A DNA stretch of 9,608 bases, taken from assembly GCA_003451635.1 (NCBI GenBank), contig DMAT01000334.1, positions 1 through 9,608 on the forward strand. The letters are read 5' to 3'. Source of the DNA: Syntrophus sp. (in: bacteria) (GTDB lineage: Bacteria > Desulfobacterota > Syntrophia > Syntrophales > UBA8958). A program made the position numbers and the translations under genes. This document shows positions 6,019 through 9,608 of the stretch, piece by piece (position 1 is the first letter of the stretch; every line of letters starts with the position of its first letter). Under the pieces are notes generated by a model, which saw nothing but the letters and a program-made list of their open reading frames with translations, had not been told where the DNA came from and did not search any database.

Positions 6019-7464
6019 TTACAAAATGTCACCCATCGCAGCTTCAATCTGTCGTCTGTCCGCCTCCAAGGCGCCATCCCGTCCGGCGGTGGGTAACAGG
6101 GCAAGCCAGGAGTCATAAACCGGCGGCACCTGCCCCTGGAGTAAATATTCGAGCAGGGAAAATTCATAATAGACCCGGCGGACAGGAAACAGCGGTTCGT
6201 CACCATAGATAAGGCGCGCCATGGCCCGGGCCAGATTGCAGACCTTAAGAACCCATTCCATGTCTATTCCTGTATAGGATTCAAAATAGTAAACACCCCC
6301 TGATTCTTTCCACTTGCCATCCTTCTCCAGCTCTGCTTGCACGGGAGTTCCCGGGAAAGGAATCAGGCATTCCGTATAGGCAATTTCCGCCCCGTTTTCG
6401 AATAGTTCTTTGGCCAAACGGATGGTTTTCAGCATCGTTTCGACAGTGTCCCAGGGGCCGAAAAGGATGAAACTGACCACGGGCATGAGGTTCTGCTCGA
6501 TGCAGTAGGAAACGCCTCGTTTCGTGTCTCCCGTTGTCATGCCCTTTCCATAGCGGTCCAATACTTCCTGCGCCCCCGATTCCGCCCCGGCATAGACGGC
6601 CTTGAATCCCGCCTCGCTCAGCCACTGCGCCATGACCGGCTGGCGGCAGAAATCGTCTAGCCGCCCCTGGACATATAATTCGACGCCTTGGGCGAGTCTT
6701 TCCTGAATAATCATTTCGCAGATCTCCCTGACGCGCCGGGGATGGAAGGTAAAATTATCATCGGTGAACATGATCCGCTTCGCCCCGGCACTCCGCAAGT
6801 CCCGAATTCCTATAAAGATCTTCTCCAGCGGCTCCTGACGGACAATCCCCTGATAGAGGCTCTGAATCGAGCAGAAACGACAGTTATGGTAACATCCGCG
6901 GCTGGAAGAGAGGCTGCGGGTCCGATAGCACCGGTTATCAAGGATATGGAAGGCAGGCGGCGGCATGTCCCCCAAATCCTTTAGCAGGGGACGGTCGGGA
7001 TTACACAGAATACGATGACCCTGCCGGTAACTGATTCCGGCAATTTTTTCCAGGGAAGCCATCGCAAAATTACCCTTCATAAGCTCCGGAAGGGTTTCCT
7101 CCCCTTCGCCCCGGACGACCACATCCACCTCTTTATTTTCCCTGAGAATCTCCTCGTGAAGAACGGTGGCGTGGATACCTCCCAGGACAGTCCTGATGGG
7201 GGGATGGATCTTTTTTGCCGTCCCGCATGCCGCCAGGGCAGAGGCGATACTGCCGGAGAGAGTGGTGACACCCATGATCAGAGGTTTTCCGCCCTCCAGG
7301 GCTTCCATCAAAAGGGCCTGGGCTTCCTTCTCGGAACCGATATCCATGTCAACAATAGCTACGGAAAGTTCATCGGCAAGGAGAGGCGCAGCCAGGCATT
7401 CCAGGCTGAGGGGTGATACTTCCGAGGCGCCGTTAAAGCGCGGATTGACGAGGAGGACGTCCAT
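6019..7464 (-). CDS. B12-binding-domain radical SAM protein
   Basis: A 481-aa protein of the cobalamin-binding radical SAM class. Residues 1-150 form the B12-binding Rossmann domain: MDVLLVNPRF start, GVTTLSGS, LGGIHATVLHEEIL and VVRGEGEETLPEL. It lacks DxHxxG, as many members do, so B12 would be bound without a protein histidine ligand. The radical SAM core begins with C191-x3-C195-x2-C198 (SRGCYHNCRFCS), the iron-sulfur cluster site. It continues with MFTDDNFTF (232-240) and YAGAESGAQEVLDRYGKGM (291-309). A C-terminal extension of about 80 aa ends the protein. Members methylate or rearrange unreactive carbons in lipids, pigments or natural products; no subgroup could be assigned. The start is fixed by the family's N-terminus despite a weak ribosome site (GGA only). 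The acyl-CoA synthetase lies upstream on the same strand; mazF converges from the other side. Confidence 0.88.
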   Translation of the reverse strand: MDVLLVNPRFNGASEVSPLSLECLAAPLLADELSVAIVDMDIGSEKEAQALLMEALEGGKPLIMGVTTLSGSIASALAACGTAKKIHPPIRTVLGGIHATVLHEEILRENKEVDVVVRGEGEETLPELMKGNFAMASLEKIAGISYRQGHRILCNPDRPLLKDLGDMPPPAFHILDNRCYRTRSLSSSRGCYHNCRFCSIQSLYQGIVRQEPLEKIFIGIRDLRSAGAKRIMFTDDNFTFHPRRVREICEMIIQERLAQGVELYVQGRLDDFCRQPVMAQWLSEAGFKAVYAGAESGAQEVLDRYGKGMTTGDTKRGVSYCIEQNLMPVVSFILFGPWDTVETMLKTIRLAKELFENGAEIAYTECLIPFPGTPVQAELEKDGKWKESGGVYYFESYTGIDMEWVLKVCNLARAMARLIYGDEPLFPVRRVYYEFSLLEYLLQGQVPPVYDSWLALLPTAGRDGALEADRRQIEAAMGDIL

Positions 7465-7491
7465 GATAAATCCGAAATATTTTCACATATA

Positions 7492-7531
7492 AGGGGGCTG
7501 GCTTGTCTTGTGGAAAACTCGCCAGCCCCCT
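7492..7531 (-). terminator. Strong stem-loop between the acyl-CoA synthetase and radical SAM genes
   Basis: AGGGGGCTGGC at 7492-7502 is the exact complement of GCCAGCCCCCT at 7521-7531: an 11-bp GC-rich stem with an 18-base loop. It lies downstream of the synthetase stop on the minus strand. On that strand TTATATGTG follows, an imperfect T-run. It may be a terminator, or an intercistronic hairpin that lets only part of transcription enter the radical SAM gene 27 bases on. Confidence 0.6.
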
Positions 7532-7551
7532 GCAATGATTTGAAACCCAAA

Positions 7552-7596
7552 ATCTAACGGTCCTTGTTTGAACTCCAAAATATCTAACGATCCTTG
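7552..7596 (-). repeat. Duplicated 3' end of the acyl-CoA synthetase gene
   Basis: The 15-base ATCTAACGRTCCTTG occurs at 7552-7566 and 7582-7596, differing at one base and spaced exactly 30 bp. The second copy contains the real stop codon and encodes KDR-stop on the minus strand. The first copy lies in the same frame and would again give KDR-stop after a read-through of nine codons. Confidence 0.7.
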
Positions 7597-9230
7597 AACG
7601 TAACCCGCATTTCCCGCTTCAGGATCTTGCCCGTCGGCGTCTTGGGCAGCGCTTCCACAAAGAAGACTTTCTTGGGGCATTTGAAGGTTGCCAGCTCGTT
7701 ACGGCAGTGGGCGATGAGCTCCTGCTCGGTCATCGTCTCTCCCGGTTTCAGGACGACAATAGCCGTCACGACCTCTACCCACTTGGGATCGGGCAGACCG
7801 ATGACCGCCACTTCCTGGACCCGCTTGTCCAGATAGACTGCATCTTCCACCTCTCTGGTCGGAACGTTTTCCCCGCCCGTCTTGATCATGTCCTTCTTTC
7901 GATCCGCGACAGTAATGTAGCGATCCCCATCCATGACGCCGATGTCCCCGGAATGGAACCAGCCGCCCTTCATGGCCTCATCCGTCTTCTCCGGCTCCTT
8001 GAAGTACATGATCAGGGCATGGGGGCCCTTCCCGCAGATCTCACCGGGAATGTCCGGTTTTCCGATCGGCGTCCCCGCGTCATCTTCCAGACGGCTCTCC
8101 ATGTTCAGGCCTCCCAATCCCGCCGAACCAAGCTTGGCTAAGGCGTCCTTGGCCTTGAGGATCGTGTGATAGGGCGCCAGTTCCGTCTGGCCGTAGTAGT
8201 TGTAAATCTTCACGCCGGGGAGGCGCTCCATCATCTCCTTGAGAATCTCCAAGGGCATGATCGAAGCCCCGTAGTAGGCTTTTTTGAGACTGGACAGATC
8301 CTGATTGCTGAATTCGGGATTACGAAGCATGCCGATCCAAACCGTTGGGGGGGCAAAGAACATCGTCGCCTTGTAAATGGCGATGTTCTTCAGGATCTGA
8401 CCGATGTCGGGCATCATCAGGACATTCGTCCCTCCCACCCAAAAGACGGGGTTCATGAAGACGTCCCGCTGAGCGCAGTGATAGATAGGCAGGGCGTTGA
8501 TGTTAATGTCGTCCTCATCGTACTGACCGTCCACAATCGTTCCCATATACTGGGCCATAAGGGCCTGGTTACTGATGATGACACCCTTGGGCAAGGCTTC
8601 CGTGCCGCTGGTGTAGGTCATCTGACAGGGATCCTCGATGTGGAGAAGCGTGTCCGGTTCCGTGCTAGGGTATTTACCGCACCAGTCGTCGAAATTCAGG
8701 AACCGGTCGCTGACCGGTGGCTGTCCCGCCACCTGGTCGGACCAGATCCAGGTCTTCACCGTCGGCACATCATCGAGGACGTCCTTCACCAGGTCAAACA
8801 GGGCGTCTTCAACAATGAAGGCCTTGCTTTCGGAATGATTGATGCAATAGGAGATGTCTTTCCCCCGGAGGAGATAGTTGATGGCCAAATAGATCGCCCC
8901 GATCTTGCAGCAGGCCATCCAGATCAGGACGTGATGGATCGTGTTGTGGGCCAGGATCGCCACGCGATCGTACTTTTGAATCCCCAAGTCCCGAAGCGCG
9001 TTGGCGACGCGGTTGCATTCCACCTCCAACTGGGCATATGTTAGGGTTTTGTCCTTATAGATGATGGCCGCTTTGTCGGGGTAGTGGTAGGCGCTCCGAC
9101 GAATCATATCGGCGATGACCCAACGATTCACCTTGTTGTACCGGTTCATGAGGTATTCAAGATTCTCTTTATTGATAACAGTAAAGCGCTTCTTTTCTTC
9201 TTCCGTTAACGGGGGCAATATGTTTCCCAT
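7584..9230 (-). CDS. AMP-forming acyl-CoA synthetase (long/medium-chain FadD-like)
   Basis: A 548-aa member of the adenylate-forming family, which activates a carboxylic acid with ATP to an acyl-adenylate and then to the CoA ester. All core motifs are present in order. The phosphate-binding loop is TYTSGTEALPKG (205-216), with Glu211 in place of the common Thr. YYGQTE is at 345-350, WFHSGD at 424-429 and DRKKDMIKTGGENV at 443-456. PKTPTGKILKR at 529-539 holds the catalytic Lys535. The large N-domain and the C-terminal lid are complete, so it should be active. AAGGAGGAG (9237-9245) stands six bases before the ATG and fixes the start. No membrane segment or signal peptide is seen, so it is probably cytoplasmic. 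Substrate could be a fatty or aromatic acid; context favours a fatty acid feeding the beta-oxidation-type enzymes on the left. Confidence 0.94.
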   Translation of the reverse strand: MGNILPPLTEEEKKRFTVINKENLEYLMNRYNKVNRWVIADMIRRSAYHYPDKAAIIYKDKTLTYAQLEVECNRVANALRDLGIQKYDRVAILAHNTIHHVLIWMACCKIGAIYLAINYLLRGKDISYCINHSESKAFIVEDALFDLVKDVLDDVPTVKTWIWSDQVAGQPPVSDRFLNFDDWCGKYPSTEPDTLLHIEDPCQMTYTSGTEALPKGVIISNQALMAQYMGTIVDGQYDEDDININALPIYHCAQRDVFMNPVFWVGGTNVLMMPDIGQILKNIAIYKATMFFAPPTVWIGMLRNPEFSNQDLSSLKKAYYGASIMPLEILKEMMERLPGVKIYNYYGQTELAPYHTILKAKDALAKLGSAGLGGLNMESRLEDDAGTPIGKPDIPGEICGKGPHALIMYFKEPEKTDEAMKGGWFHSGDIGVMDGDRYITVADRKKDMIKTGGENVPTREVEDAVYLDKRVQEVAVIGLPDPKWVEVVTAIVVLKPGETMTEQELIAHCRNELATFKCPKKVFFVEALPKTPTGKILKREMRVTFKDR

Positions 9231-9257
9231 GTATGTCTCCTCCTTTTTACCTTCACA

Positions 9258-9290
9258 TCAATGACGATACGGAATCAAACTCATAACCAT
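9258..9290 (-). other. Possible 10-codon leader ORF upstream of the acyl-CoA synthetase
   Basis: On the minus strand AAGAAGGAG (9297-9305) is followed after six bases by an ATG that opens MVMSLIPYRH and a TGA stop. The stop lies 27 bases before the synthetase ATG. The ribosome site is as good as those of the real genes, but the peptide is too short to judge by composition. It could be a regulatory leader or chance. Confidence 0.2.
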
Positions 9291-9337
9291 GACAATCTCC
9301 TTCTTATGGTTTCCTCAGCCCCTCTCCACCCCCTTTC

Positions 9338-9607
9338 CTACCCCTCATGGGCGACCCAGCGGCGGATCATCTCAAAGAGCTTTTCCCGCTTGATGGGTTT
9401 GGTCATATAATCGTTCATTCCTCTGCTCAGGCATTGTTCCCGTTCCGTAACCATGGCGTGGGCCGTAAGGGCGACAATAGGTACTGCTTTCGGCGCCGCG
9501 GCGTTTTCTGCCGATCCTCGCAGCCGTTCCAGTTCCAGTGCCCTGATCGCCTCTGTAGCCCCATAGCCGTCCAACTCGGGCATCTGGATATCCATCAGGA
9601 TGAGATC
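9338..9607 (-). CDS. Response-regulator receiver domain, C-terminal end of a probable hybrid sensor histidine kinase
   Basis: The frame enters from the right window edge and ends with a TAG at 9338-9340, leaving about 89 residues. DLILMDIQMPELDGYGATEAIR contains the phosphoacceptor aspartate in MDIQMP. IVALTAHAM holds the conserved Thr, and MTKPIKREKLFEMIRRW the conserved Lys-Pro of the last strand and the final helix. MDxQMPxxDG followed by ALTAHAM is typical of receivers fused to the C-terminus of hybrid kinases, and the protein ends right after the receiver fold, with no output domain. The loop between the first helix after the aspartate and the next strand is longer than usual (ELERLRGSAENAAAPKAV). 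The signal sensed is outside the window. A free-standing receiver cannot be excluded. No terminator separates it from the acyl-CoA synthetase downstream. Confidence 0.9.
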   Translation of the reverse strand, partial: DLILMDIQMPELDGYGATEAIRALELERLRGSAENAAAPKAVPIVALTAHAMVTEREQCLSRGMNDYMTKPIKREKLFEMIRRWVAHEG

Positions 9608-9608
9608 A

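Noticed and set aside
6007..6034. Inverted repeat GGGTGA/TCACCC around the radical SAM stop codon as a terminator
   Set aside because: The stem is 6 bp with a 16-base loop, overlaps the coding end, and no T-run follows on the minus strand.
8166..9044. Long + strand frame opposite the acyl-CoA synthetase
   Set aside because: The minus strand encodes a complete synthetase with all motifs; the opposite frame has none.

Overview
The window looks like a chromosomal segment of a moderately GC-rich anaerobe that works with acyl-CoA thioesters. The mix of a glutaconate-type CoA-transferase, an acyl-CoA dehydrogenase, an enoyl-CoA hydratase, an acyl-CoA synthetase and a B12-binding radical SAM enzyme is typical of syntrophic or sulfate-reducing Desulfobacterota (for example Syntrophales). 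The taxonomic guess is inferred from gene content and was not tested by any search.

Layout, left part (+ strand, 1-2659): the 3' two thirds of a CoA-transferase beta-type subunit ends in a strong palindromic terminator. A complete acyl-CoA dehydrogenase follows with its own terminator, then a complete crotonase-fold enoyl-CoA hydratase/isomerase. Together they could activate, dehydrogenate and hydrate an acyl or dicarboxyl-CoA, but the two terminators suggest separate transcripts rather than one operon.

Middle part (2660-5947): a block visibly richer in A+T and in codons ending in A/T interrupts the catabolic genes. It opens with a 450-bp stretch without a convincing gene, holding a perfect 20-bp palindrome. 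Next comes a 680-aa AIPR-family protein (abortive infection phage resistance family), with an N-terminal restriction-endonuclease-like segment and a C-terminal winged-helix-like segment. A GC-rich non-coding spacer and a complete mazEF toxin-antitoxin pair with its own promoter and putative operator follow. This reads as a small acquired defence/stability island.

Right part (- strand, 6019-9608): a B12-binding-domain radical SAM protein lies downstream of an AMP-forming acyl-CoA synthetase, separated by an 11-bp perfect stem-loop. Further upstream on the same strand, and cut by the window edge, is the receiver-domain end of a probable hybrid sensor kinase. The synthetase feeds the same acyl-CoA chemistry as the left part; the substrate of the radical SAM enzyme cannot be told from the sequence.

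I see no tRNA, rRNA, CRISPR array or intact insertion sequence.
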